Part shown: piece after piece, positions 31,304-41,696 of the stretch
Layout: every line of letters starts with the position of its first letter
Position numbering within the stretch: position 1 is the first letter of the stretch
Source: Cupriavidus sp.
Lineage (GTDB): Bacteria; Pseudomonadota; Gammaproteobacteria; Burkholderiales; Burkholderiaceae
Length of the DNA: 64,000 nucleotides
Direction: 5' to 3'
Assembly (NCBI GenBank): GCA_031180665.1
Contig: JAPSLP010000020.1
Coordinates: 29,691-93,690, forward strand
Program-made: the position numbers and the translations under genes
Notes under the pieces: model-generated
Databases searched by the model: none
What the model was told of the DNA's origin: nothing
The model's input: only the letters and a program-made list of their open reading frames with translations

Positions 31304-32245
31304 TCAGGCCTGGTCGCCGACCTCGACCTGATAGGGCGGCAGCTTCTTGCCGCAGTGCTTGCAATAGGAGGCGTCGGGGTCGTGCCCCTCGGTCAGGCAA
31401 TGCACGCAAGTGCGCGTCGTCAGCGGCCGCCGGATGATGCTGGCGGCCAGTTCCGCACCGACGATGCCGGTCGGGAAGGCGATGATGCCGTAGCCCAGCA
31501 GGATCGTCAGCGAGGTGATGAACTGCCCCACGGCGGTCTTCGGCACCATGTCGCCGTAGCCGGTGGTGGTCAGCGTCACGACCGCCCAGTACATGCTGCG
31601 CGGAATGCTGACAAAGCCGTTCTCGGGACCCTCGACGACATGCATCACGGTGCCGAGGATCACGGTGATGATGAAGACGGTGCCGAGGAACACGGCAATC
31701 TTGCGCCGGCTGTTGGCCAGCGCACGATAGAGGATCTGCGCTTCCTCGAAGTAGACCGTCAGCTTCAGGATCCGGAACACGCGCAGCAGCCGCAGCAGCC
31801 GCACGTCGATCAGGAAGGCCAGCTCCGGCATGAAGAAGGCCAGCCAGGTCGGCATGATCGAGATGAAGTCGATGATGCCGAAGAAGCTGAACACATAGCG
31901 CAGCCGCCGCCGCACCACCAGGATCCGCATCACGTACTCGGCGGTGAACAGCAGCGTGAACATCCACTCGAGCACGGTGAAGGCCACGCCGAGCCGTGCG
32001 TGGACCGCCGGCACGCTGTCGAACGTCACCACCAGCACGCTGGCGACGATGGCCAGCAGCAGCGCCACATCGAACTGCCGTCCCTCGCGGGTATCCGCCT
32101 CGAAGATGATCGTGTACCAGCGCTGGCGCCAGCCGGTCTCCGGCTTGCCCAGGTACTGGCGCACGAACGCTTCCTGGCGCCGGCGCGGATCGTCGCGCGG
32201 AGGCTGGCGGGGTCCCTGGCGGGGGGCTTGGCGGTAGTCGGCCAT
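31304..32245 (-). CDS. voltage-gated-type potassium channel with C-terminal zinc ribbon
   Basis: A 313-residue six-helix channel. The S4-like helix has arginines every third residue (Arg149, 152, 155, 158 in RLLRLLRVFRILKL), and the selectivity filter TTTGYGD lies at 226-232. The C-terminus is a zinc ribbon with Cys280, Cys283, Cys295 and Cys298 (CVHC ... CKHC) instead of an RCK domain. Start MADYRQ at 32245 lies 17 bases after the glcD stop. Its place inside the glc genes is unusual, and a link to glycolate use is unproven. Confidence 0.9.
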   Translation of the reverse strand: MADYRQAPRQGPRQPPRDDPRRRQEAFVRQYLGKPETGWRQRWYTIIFEADTREGRQFDVALLLAIVASVLVVTFDSVPAVHARLGVAFTVLEWMFTLLFTAEYVMRILVVRRRLRYVFSFFGIIDFISIMPTWLAFFMPELAFLIDVRLLRLLRVFRILKLTVYFEEAQILYRALANSRRKIAVFLGTVFIITVILGTVMHVVEGPENGFVSIPRSMYWAVVTLTTTGYGDMVPKTAVGQFITSLTILLGYGIIAFPTGIVGAELAASIIRRPLTTRTCVHCLTEGHDPDASYCKHCGKKLPPYQVEVGDQA

Positions 32246-32262
32246 CGGCGTGCGGGCCTCGC

Positions 32263-33786
32263 TCAGAAGCGCGGCAGGTCCGGATGCGGCAGCACGCCAC
32301 GGCGCACGTGCATCTTGCCGTATTCGGCGCAGCGCGCCAGCGTCGGAATCGCCTTGTCCGGATTGAGCAGCCGTGCCGGGTCGAACGCCGCCTTCACGCG
32401 CAGGAACGCCTCGCGTTCCTCGGGCGCGAACTGCACGCACATCGAATTGAGCTTCTCGACGCCGACGCCGTGTTCGCCGGTGACAGTGCCGCCGAGTTCG
32501 ACGCAGGTCTCCAGGATGTCGGCGCCGAACAGCTCGGCGCGCTGCCATTCGTCATGGTCCGCGCCATCGAACAGGATCAGCGGATGCATATTGCCGTCGC
32601 CGGCATGGAAGACGTTGATGCAGCGCAGGCCGTACTTGTGCTCCATCTGCTCGATGCGCTTGAGCAGCGTGCCGATGTGCTTGCGCGGGATGGTGCCGTC
32701 CATGCAGTAGTAGTCGGGCGAGATCCGGCCCGCGGCGGGGAAGGCGTTCTTGCGGCCGCTCCAGAAGCGCAGGCGCTCGGGCTCGCTTTGCGACACCGCG
32801 ATGCGGGTCGCGCCCGATGCGCGCAGCACCTCGCTCATGCGCTCGATTTCCTCGGCCACTTCCTCGGGCGTGCCATCGGATTCGCACAGCAGGATCGCGG
32901 CGGCGTCGAGGTCGTAGCCGGCGTGGACGAATTCCTCGACCGCGGCGGTCGCCGGCTTGTCCATCATCTCCAGCCCGGCCGGGATGATGCCGGCGGCAAT
33001 CACGTCGGCGACCGCATTGCCACCTTTTTCGACATCGTCGAAGCTGGCCATGATGACCTGCGCCAGCTGCGGCCGCGGCACCAGCTTGACGGTGACCTCG
33101 GTGGTGACCGCCAGCATCCCCTCCGAGCCGATCAGCACCGCGAGCAGGTCCAGGCCCGGCGCGTCGGGCGCGGCGCTGCCGAACTCGACCACCTCGCCTT
33201 CCATCGTGATCGCGCGCACGCGCAGCACGTTGTGGACGGTCAGCCCGTATTTCAGGCAATGCACGCCGCCCGAATTCTCGGCGACGTTGCCGCCGATGGT
33301 GCAGGCGATCTGCGACGAGGGATCGGGCGCGTAGTACAGGCCGTACGGTGCGGCGGCTTCGGAGATTGCCAGATTGCGCACGCCGGGCTGGACCACCGCG
33401 GTGCGCGACAGCGGATCGATCGACACGATCCGCTTGAACTTGGCAAGCGACAGCACCACGCCGCTGGCGATCGGCATCGCGCCGCCGGACAGGCTGGTGC
33501 CCGCGCCGCGGGGTACCACGGGGACGCGCAGCCGGTGGCACAGCCGCAGGATCGCGATCACCTGTTCTTCGGTGTCGGGCAGCACCACGGCGAGCGGCAC
33601 CTGGCGATAGGCCGCCAGGCCGTCGCATTCATAGGGCACGGTGTCTTCGGGCCGCGTCAGCAGCGCGGGCTCGGGGAGGATGCGCGCGAGTTCGCGCAGC
33701 AGCTCGGCGGTCTGTTCGGGCGAGAGCGCGGCGGCCAGTGCGGCCGAGGAGGCCGCTGGGATGGCAGCGTCTTGCGGGGCGTTCAT
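32263..33786 (-). CDS. glcD: glycolate oxidase catalytic subunit
   Basis: A 507-residue FAD-linked oxidase. The PCMH FAD domain includes VPVVPRGAGTSLSGGAMP and TIGGNVAENSGGVHCLKYG; the C-terminal oxidase domain has FHAGDGNMHPLILFD (metal/substrate histidines) and GGTVTGEHGVGVEK. It oxidises glycolate, and in relatives D-lactate, to the 2-oxo acid. First gene of the glcD-channel-glcE-glcF run. Confidence 0.95.
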   Translation of the reverse strand: MNAPQDAAIPAASSAALAAALSPEQTAELLRELARILPEPALLTRPEDTVPYECDGLAAYRQVPLAVVLPDTEEQVIAILRLCHRLRVPVVPRGAGTSLSGGAMPIASGVVLSLAKFKRIVSIDPLSRTAVVQPGVRNLAISEAAAPYGLYYAPDPSSQIACTIGGNVAENSGGVHCLKYGLTVHNVLRVRAITMEGEVVEFGSAAPDAPGLDLLAVLIGSEGMLAVTTEVTVKLVPRPQLAQVIMASFDDVEKGGNAVADVIAAGIIPAGLEMMDKPATAAVEEFVHAGYDLDAAAILLCESDGTPEEVAEEIERMSEVLRASGATRIAVSQSEPERLRFWSGRKNAFPAAGRISPDYYCMDGTIPRKHIGTLLKRIEQMEHKYGLRCINVFHAGDGNMHPLILFDGADHDEWQRAELFGADILETCVELGGTVTGEHGVGVEKLNSMCVQFAPEEREAFLRVKAAFDPARLLNPDKAIPTLARCAEYGKMHVRRGVLPHPDLPRF

Positions 33787-33985
33787 GGCGACTCCTGTAT
33801 GGCCTCGCGGCCCTGGCGGCGCAGGCGAGGCGGGGACGGCAGACTATAGCGCAAGCCTTGGCCGTGCAGCCGCCGGCGCACGTGAATTCGGCGCGCCGCG
33901 CCGATCAAAACCGCTCATGCCGCGGCACGATCGGGGTCCCGCCGGCCGTGCCGCGCGGCCTGCGGCGCCGGTGCTGGCGCCCGGC

Positions 33986-34876
33986 TTACCACTCCAGGCT
34001 GAGCAGCCAGTCGACGAAGTAGCGGGCCTCGGGCTTGAGCGGTGCCTGTTCGCGCTCGACGATGTAGTAGCCATGCGGCGACTCCGATTCGATATCGAGC
34101 AGCCGCACCATCTGGCCCAGCGACAGCCAGTGCCGCGCCATGCGCTGGCGCACCAGGGCCACGCCCTGGTTCGAGGCGACCGCCTCCAGCATGAAGCCGA
34201 TGTCGTTGAACTGCGGGCCGCTCTGCGGCTCGGGCCAGTCCAGCCCGGCGGTCTCGAACCACGGCTTCCATGGTTCCAGCGGACTGCGCAGCAGCACCAG
34301 ATTGGCCAGGTGCTCGGGGCGCGTGATCGAGCGTCCGTCGATCCGTTCATAGTACTCGCGCCCGCAGGCCGGAAACACCGGCTCGACCAGCAGCCGCGTG
34401 GTCTTCAGGTCGGGATAGCGGCCGGTGCCGTAGCGGATCTCGACATCGGTGTCCTCGGCCTTCACATCGAGGAAGGGGATGGCCAACTGCAGTTCCAGGT
34501 CGATGTGAGGATAGAGCGCCCCGAACTCGGGCAGCCGCGGTACCAGATGCTGGCGGCCGAAGGTCGGCGGCGTGGCGACGCGCAGCCGCGTGCGCAGCTT
34601 GTTGTACTCGGGCCGGGCCAGCTCGTTCAGCGACTTGAGGGCGTCCTGCACATTGCGCAGATAGCGCGTGCCTGCCGCGGTCAGCCGTAGCGCCGTGTTG
34701 GCGCGCACGAACAGGTCCTCGCCCCACAGCTCCTCCAGATTCTTGATCCGGTGCGACACTGCGCTGGGCGTCACCGACAGTTCCTCGGCCGCGCGGGCGA
34801 AGCTGCCCAGCCGCGACGCCGCCTCGAAGGCGATCAGCAGATGGAGCGGCGGGATGCGGTTGAACAGCGCGGCCAT
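33986..34876 (-). CDS. LysR-type transcriptional regulator (GcvA-like)
   Basis: A 296-residue regulator. The N-terminal helix-turn-helix shows AFEAASRLGSFARAAEELSV and TPSAVSHRIKNLEE, as in GcvA/AmpR-type members, followed by a LysR substrate domain (about 95-290). It lies between two FAD-linked 2-hydroxyacid oxidase genes on the same strand, so it may control one or both; the effector is unknown. LysR genes are more often divergent from targets, so co-directional placement is a caveat. Confidence 0.9.
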   Translation of the reverse strand: MAALFNRIPPLHLLIAFEAASRLGSFARAAEELSVTPSAVSHRIKNLEELWGEDLFVRANTALRLTAAGTRYLRNVQDALKSLNELARPEYNKLRTRLRVATPPTFGRQHLVPRLPEFGALYPHIDLELQLAIPFLDVKAEDTDVEIRYGTGRYPDLKTTRLLVEPVFPACGREYYERIDGRSITRPEHLANLVLLRSPLEPWKPWFETAGLDWPEPQSGPQFNDIGFMLEAVASNQGVALVRQRMARHWLSLGQMVRLLDIESESPHGYYIVEREQAPLKPEARYFVDWLLSLEW

Positions 34877-34912
34877 GGTCTTCTTCGATGGGCTTGGCAG
34901 TGGCTCGGCGGC

Positions 34913-36331
34913 TCAGCGGCTCGGGCGGAAGATCTTGCCCGGGTTCAGGATGCCGTTGGGGTCCAGCGCCCGCTTGATCGCGCGCATCACGTCCAGCGCG
35001 TCCTCGCCATGCTCGCTGACCAGGAAGTCCATCTTGTGCAGGCCGACGCCGTGCTCGCCGGTGCAGGTGCCGCCCATCGCCAGCGCGCGCGAGACGATCG
35101 CCGCGTTCAGCGCCTCGGCCTGTTCCAGTTCCTCGGGCTTGTCGGGATCGGTCAGGATCGCCACGTGGAAATTGCCGTCGCCGACGTGGCCGACGATGGG
35201 GCAGGGCAGGCCCGATGCGATCAGGTCGCGCTCGGTCTCGACCACGCAGTCGGCCAGCCGCGAGATCGGCACGCAGACGTCGGTGGTCACCGCCCGGCAA
35301 CCGGGCTTGAGCTGCAGCATCGCGAAGTAGGCGGTATGGCGGGCATTCCAAAGGCGGCTGCGATCTTCCGGCCGCGTCGCCCATTCGAAGCCCTGGCCGC
35401 CATGCTCGGCGGTGATCTGCTGCACGGTCTCGGCCTGCTCGCGCACGCCGGCCTCGGTGCCGTGGAATTCGAAGAACAGGTGCGGGCTTTCCGGCAGCGT
35501 CAGGCGGTCGTGGCGGTTGATCGCGCGGATCGCCAGCGCGTCGACGAACTCGACCCGCGCCACCGGCACGCCGAGCTGGATCGTGTCGATCACGGCGCGC
35601 ACCGCGCTGCCCATGTCGGGGAAGGCGCAGACCGCGGCGGAGATCGCCTCGGGCTGCGGATACAGCCGTACCGTGATCTCGGTGATGATGCCCAGCGTGC
35701 CTTCGCTGCCGACGAAAAGGCGGGTCAGGTCGTAGCCGGCCGAGGACTTGCGGGCGTGGGTGCCGGTCTTGATCACGCGGCCGTCGGCGGTCACCACGGT
35801 CAGCGCCAGCACGTTCTCGCGCATGGTGCCGTAGCGCACGGCGTTGGTACCCGATGCCCGCGTCGCACACATGCCGCCCAGCGAGGCATCGGCGCCCGGG
35901 TCGATCGGGAAAAACAGGCCGGTGTCCTTGATCTCCTGATTCAGTTGCTTGCGGGTGACGCCGGGCTGAACCGTGACGGTCAGGTCCTCTGGCTGGACCG
36001 CCAGCACCTGGTTCATCTGCGACAGGTCCAGGCTGATGCCGCCGGCCACGGCCAGCAGATGGCCTTCCAGCGACGAGCCGGCGCCGTAGGGAATCAGCGG
36101 CACGCCATGGGCGTTGCACAGCCTGGCGACCTCGGCGACTTCCTCGGTGCTGTGGACAAACACCACCGCATCGGGCGGAGCCGGCGGGAACGGCGATTCG
36201 TCGCGGCCGTGGTGTTCGCGCACCCCCGCCGAGGTGGTGAAGCGCTCGCCAAAGCGGGCCTGCAGGGCGTCGGCCACCTCCGGCGGCAGTGGGCGGCGAT
36301 TCAGGGCGGCGTGGGGCGTGGGATGGTTCAT
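34913..36331 (-). CDS. FAD-linked D-2-hydroxyacid dehydrogenase (D-lactate dehydrogenase-like)
   Basis: A 472-residue relative of GlcD. The FAD domain has VPLIPYGAGSSLEGHLLA and SLGGMCATRASGTNAVRYG; the catalytic end has VGHVGDGNFHVAIL and GGTCTGEHGVGLHKMDFL. The GAGSSLEGH variant is typical of D-lactate dehydrogenase (cytochrome) and D-2-hydroxyglutarate-type enzymes rather than GlcD. The GGAGACC site upstream fixes the start at 36331. It has no attached iron-sulfur subunit here but could share GlcF. Confidence 0.9.
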   Translation of the reverse strand: MNHPTPHAALNRRPLPPEVADALQARFGERFTTSAGVREHHGRDESPFPPAPPDAVVFVHSTEEVAEVARLCNAHGVPLIPYGAGSSLEGHLLAVAGGISLDLSQMNQVLAVQPEDLTVTVQPGVTRKQLNQEIKDTGLFFPIDPGADASLGGMCATRASGTNAVRYGTMRENVLALTVVTADGRVIKTGTHARKSSAGYDLTRLFVGSEGTLGIITEITVRLYPQPEAISAAVCAFPDMGSAVRAVIDTIQLGVPVARVEFVDALAIRAINRHDRLTLPESPHLFFEFHGTEAGVREQAETVQQITAEHGGQGFEWATRPEDRSRLWNARHTAYFAMLQLKPGCRAVTTDVCVPISRLADCVVETERDLIASGLPCPIVGHVGDGNFHVAILTDPDKPEELEQAEALNAAIVSRALAMGGTCTGEHGVGLHKMDFLVSEHGEDALDVMRAIKRALDPNGILNPGKIFRPSR

Positions 36332-36493
36332 GCTGGTCTCCGGCGGGGCTGGGCAGGCTGGCTTGCTTCGGCTGGCGAATCTGGCGGTCGCCATCGAGGC
36401 GGCCGGGCGAGTCGCTGCCCGTGTCTGGGTGCGGCCGCGCGGCGCGGCCCGGTGTTGCGGATCCCGTTATTCTACGCCGCGTGCACGGCGCGC

Positions 36494-36499
36494 CATAAT
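36494..36499 (+). promoter_or_regulatory. -10-like box upstream of cobalamin adenosyltransferase
   Basis: CATAAT followed by GCGA, 25 bases before the ATG. The same CCATAATGCGA string stands at the dps promoter. A weak TTCTAC lies 18 bases upstream as -35. Confidence 0.4.
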
Positions 36500-36523
36500 G
36501 CGACATCGTGACGGAGGACTACC

Positions 36524-37075
36524 ATGGGCAATCGATTGAGCCGCATCGCCACCCGCACCGGCGATGCGGGCACGACCGGACTGGGCGACGGCAGCCGCAC
36601 CGGCAAGGACAGCCTGCGCATCGCCGCGATCGGCGAGGTGGACGAACTGAATGCGCAACTCGGCGTGCTGCTGACCGAGGCGCTGCCCGACGACATCCGT
36701 GCCGCGCTGCTGCATATCCAGCACGACCTGTTCGATCTGGGCGGGGAGCTGTCGATCCCCGGCTACACCCTCGTCAAGCCGGAGCAGGTCGCCCAGCTCG
36801 ACGACTGGCTGGCGCACTACAACGCCGATCTGCCGCGGCTGGCCGAATTCATCCTGCCGGGCGGCACCCGCGCGGCGGCACTCGCCCATGTCTGCCGCAC
36901 CGTCTGCCGGCGTGCCGAGCGGGCGCTGGTCGCGCTGGGCGCCGCCGAAGCGGTCAACGAGGCGCCTCGCCAGTACCTGAACCGCCTGTCCGACCTGCTG
37001 TTCGTGCTGGCGCGCGTGGCCAACCGGGCCGGCGGGCAGACCGATGTGCAATGGCAACGCGGCCGCACGAATTGA
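36524..37075 (+). CDS. PduO-type cob(I)alamin adenosyltransferase
   Basis: A 183-residue trimeric enzyme that adenosylates cob(I)alamin using ATP to form coenzyme B12. The ATP-binding N-terminus IATRTGDAGTTGLGDGSRTGK (read 8-28), the GEVDELNAQLG motif and the C-terminal VCRRAER...YLNRLSDLLFVLAR motif are diagnostic. GGAGG lies upstream. It lies immediately before dnaK, with its own probable promoter. Confidence 0.94.
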   Translation: MGNRLSRIATRTGDAGTTGLGDGSRTGKDSLRIAAIGEVDELNAQLGVLLTEALPDDIRAALLHIQHDLFDLGGELSIPGYTLVKPEQVAQLDDWLAHYNADLPRLAEFILPGGTRAAALAHVCRTVCRRAERALVALGAAEAVNEAPRQYLNRLSDLLFVLARVANRAGGQTDVQWQRGRTN

Positions 37076-37175
37076 TTTGACATAAGTGACGGTTCGGGCC
37101 GATTCTCGCCCCCGGCGGCGCCGGCGTCCGGCGCCCTAAAAACCAACAAATTTACTCGGATTTGCCGGTTCCGCC

Positions 37176-37203
37176 CTTGAAAAGGTGCCGGCCGGCCACA
37201 CTT
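37176..37203 (+). promoter_or_regulatory. heat-shock (RpoH-type) promoter of dnaK
   Basis: CTTGAAA (37176-37182), 13 bases, CCACACTT (37196-37203). The -35 is the exact sigma-32 consensus; the -10 resembles CCCCATNT in part. It lies 58 bases before dnaK, the expected target. No CIRCE element was seen. Confidence 0.7.
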
Positions 37204-37260
37204 CGGCCTCAGGTTGAGTTGAGGCCGCGCGGATAGCGATGGCTCAAGAGGAGAGAATAA

Positions 37261-39216
<1,956 letters not shown>

Positions 39217-39401
39217 TGCGACGGACATGGGATGGCGCGGGCCTTGCGCCGGCGCCATGCCTGTCCCGACGCCGGGCGGCGGATATCGGACCAAGCGCGG
39301 ACCTGCGGGCCGGCGCCGTCGGATTTCCCCGCTCGGCTTTTTGCTATTCGTCGACCGGCGCGCATGTGCGCACGGGTCGGCCAATCAGGGTTTGAGCCAC
39401 C

Positions 39402-40535
39402 ATGGCAAAACGTGACTACTACGAAGTGCTCGGGGTGGGCAAGAACGCGAGCGACGACGACATCAAGAAGGCGTATCGCAAGCTCGCGATGAAGTACCAC
39501 CCGGACCGCAATCCAGACAGCAAGGATGCGGAGGAGAAATTCAAGGAGGCCAAGGAGGCCTACGAGATGCTCTCCGATCCCGAAAAGAAGGCGGCCTACG
39601 ATCAGTACGGCCACGCGGGCGTGGACCCGAACATGGCGGGCGGCTTCGGCGGCGCCCAGAGCTACGGCGGCTTCGCCGAGGCCTTCGGCGATATCTTCGG
39701 CGACATCTTCGGCCAGGCGGCCGGCGGCCGGCAACGCGGCGGTCCGCAAGTCTATCGCGGCGCCGATCTGCGCTACAGCATGGAGATCACGCTCGAGCAG
39801 GCCGCGCACGGCCACGAGGCGCAGATCCGCGTGCCGCACTGGGACGACTGCGACCACTGCCACGGCAACGGCGCCGAGCCGGGCTCGCACGTCGAGACCT
39901 GCCCCACCTGCAAGGGCATCGGCCAGGTCCGTGTCTCGCAGGGCTTCTTCACAATGCAGCAGACTTGCCCCAAGTGCCACGGCACTGGCAAGTACATCCC
40001 CAAGCCGTGTGTCAAATGCCACGGCCAGGGCAAGATCAAGACGCAGAAGACCCTCGAGGTCAAGATTCCGGCCGGCATCGACGAAGGCATGCGGATCCGC
40101 TCGACGGGCAATGGCGAACCGGGCATCAACGGCGGCCCTCCGGGCGACCTCTATGTCGAGGTCCATATCAAGCCGCACCCGGTGTTCGAGCGCGACGGCG
40201 ACGATCTGCATTGCCAGATGCCAATCTCGTACGCCACCGCCGCACTGGGCGGCGACCTCGAAGTGCCGACGCTGAACGGCAAGGCCAGCTTCCCGGTCCC
40301 CGAAGGCACCCAGACCGGTCGCACCTTCCGCCTGCGCGGCAAGGGGATCAAGGGCGTCCGCTCCGGCACGCCCGGCGACCTCTACGTGCATGTCAACGTC
40401 GAGACGCCGGTCAAGCTGACGGAAGCCCAAAAGGAACTGCTGCGCCAGTTCGACCGCTCGGTCCACGAAGGCGGCTCGCGGCACAGCCCGCAGGAGCAGT
40501 CCTGGTTGGATAAGGTGAAGAGTTTTTTTAGTTGA
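39402..40535 (+). CDS. dnaJ: Hsp40 co-chaperone DnaJ
   Basis: A 377-residue co-chaperone that delivers substrates to DnaK and stimulates its ATPase. The J-domain has HPD at 33-35, followed by a Gly/Phe-rich linker. The zinc domain has four CxxCxGxG-type repeats ([32 protein letters not shown]) ahead of the C-terminal peptide-binding domains. It follows dnaK after 185 bases and is closed by a strong terminator. Confidence 0.99.
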   Translation: MAKRDYYEVLGVGKNASDDDIKKAYRKLAMKYHPDRNPDSKDAEEKFKEAKEAYEMLSDPEKKAAYDQYGHAGVDPNMAGGFGGAQSYGGFAEAFGDIFGDIFGQAAGGRQRGGPQVYRGADLRYSMEITLEQAAHGHEAQIRVPHWDDCDHCHGNGAEPGSHVETCPTCKGIGQVRVSQGFFTMQQTCPKCHGTGKYIPKPCVKCHGQGKIKTQKTLEVKIPAGIDEGMRIRSTGNGEPGINGGPPGDLYVEVHIKPHPVFERDGDDLHCQMPISYATAALGGDLEVPTLNGKASFPVPEGTQTGRTFRLRGKGIKGVRSGTPGDLYVHVNVETPVKLTEAQKELLRQFDRSVHEGGSRHSPQEQSWLDKVKSFFS

Positions 40536-40570
40536 GTCGAGCTTCCCCGCGGTCTGCCGGGAATGACAAA

Positions 40571-40602
40571 AGCCGCGCCCTTGATTGGGCGCGGCTTTTT
40601 TT
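40571..40602. terminator. terminator of dnaJ, also usable from the minus strand
   Basis: AGCCGCGCCC, loop TTGATT, GGGCGCGGCT, then seven T in all. On the minus strand the same stem is followed by TTTT, so it can also stop the convergent hypothetical gene ending at 40647. Confidence 0.88.
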
Positions 40603-40646
40603 GTTGGTGCGGGGATCGTTATGTTCTCGCTACGTCTGCGGAGCCG

Positions 40647-41696
40647 TCATACAACATTGCATAGCATCTGGGCGCAGCCGCGATCCGGCTTGGACCGGTC
40701 GATGCACGTTTCGAACTTCTTCGGCTGCTGCGGTACCCAGTCAATCCGCTTCGGCTCCACGAAGCGGAAGGTTTTGACGTCCTGGCGCCAGGTGCCATTG
40801 GGTTCGTAGTTGGGCGTCACGACATGGAAGATGTCGGCGAAGGCTTGCCTCATCGATTCCTCGTTATCGAATGGGCCGAGGACGTTTAGTGGGATCCCCT
40901 TCTTTTCGGCGGCTAGCAGGCGGAGTTTGTAGTGGTTTGTTGAGGTGTAGAAGTCTGGGCCTTGTTCCATCCGAGCACAGATCAGTGGGAGCTTCTCCTT
41001 CAACTCCTGTCGACGGTAGCCTGTATCCTTTATCAGCACGTCGTAGGGATGGCAGTAGAAGTGATCGGCCAAGGGTGGGGCCGCCGGCAATACCGGGGCG
41101 CCGGGAAAATGGCGTTGCAAAAACCGACCCTTGGGCCCGGGACCGTATAGCAGCTCAAAATCCTCCATGTCGATTACGCCGTTCAACAGGCCTGCCACTA
41201 GCACGATGTCGTGCCGGGAATCATGCAATGGTAATTTTTGAGCATCGGTTGCCGAAATTCCTAGGCGCGTGAGGTGTTGCGGCTTGATGCCATCGGGATG
41301 GGCGGAGTCTCTCCGAACGTGTTGGACAAACAGCTCGAGGGTGTCGAAAAACACTTTACGCGTTATCTTGTCAGCGGCGTACGCGGAAGCCACCAACAAG
41401 ATGGCGGGGATGCCCAGAAAATATATGTGGGCGCCGTGAACAGTCAGATTACATGCTTTCAGCCTCTTCAGCATGTCGCTCTTGCCCACAGAGTCTGGAT
41501 TCTGGGACTTACATGCATTCGCAACTCCATCGGCTGAATGATCGCTTGGCGCGATAGCGAATTGTCCTAAGCGCTTCGTGTCTGCAGGCGATGACTCGAT
41601 GCAGGTACGTGCGATGAAGGCTGAGGCCCGACGCGCGTGGTCCATGGGGTTTAGCGTGTTCAAAGGTGACGAGCGGCTAGTGGAAGACTGGAGCAT
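40647..41696 (-). CDS. hypothetical protein, coupled to the giant upstream gene
   Basis: A 349-residue protein I do not recognise. The Ser/Thr/Asn-rich N-terminus (about 1-20) is followed by a polar region, one probable membrane or buried helix (about 87-106, HIYFLGIPAILLVASAYA) and a C-terminal half rich in aromatic, proline and charged residues. The start overlaps the end of the upstream gene by 20 bases and has AGGA 8-11 bases ahead, so translation is coupled. GC content is visibly lower than in the flanks. Internal ATGs could give a shorter product. No function is assigned. Confidence 0.75.
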   Translation of the reverse strand: MLQSSTSRSSPLNTLNPMDHARRASAFIARTCIESSPADTKRLGQFAIAPSDHSADGVANACKSQNPDSVGKSDMLKRLKACNLTVHGAHIYFLGIPAILLVASAYAADKITRKVFFDTLELFVQHVRRDSAHPDGIKPQHLTRLGISATDAQKLPLHDSRHDIVLVAGLLNGVIDMEDFELLYGPGPKGRFLQRHFPGAPVLPAAPPLADHFYCHPYDVLIKDTGYRRQELKEKLPLICARMEQGPDFYTSTNHYKLRLLAAEKKGIPLNVLGPFDNEESMRQAFADIFHVVTPNYEPNGTWRQDVKTFRFVEPKRIDWVPQQPKKFETCIDRSKPDRGCAQMLCNVV

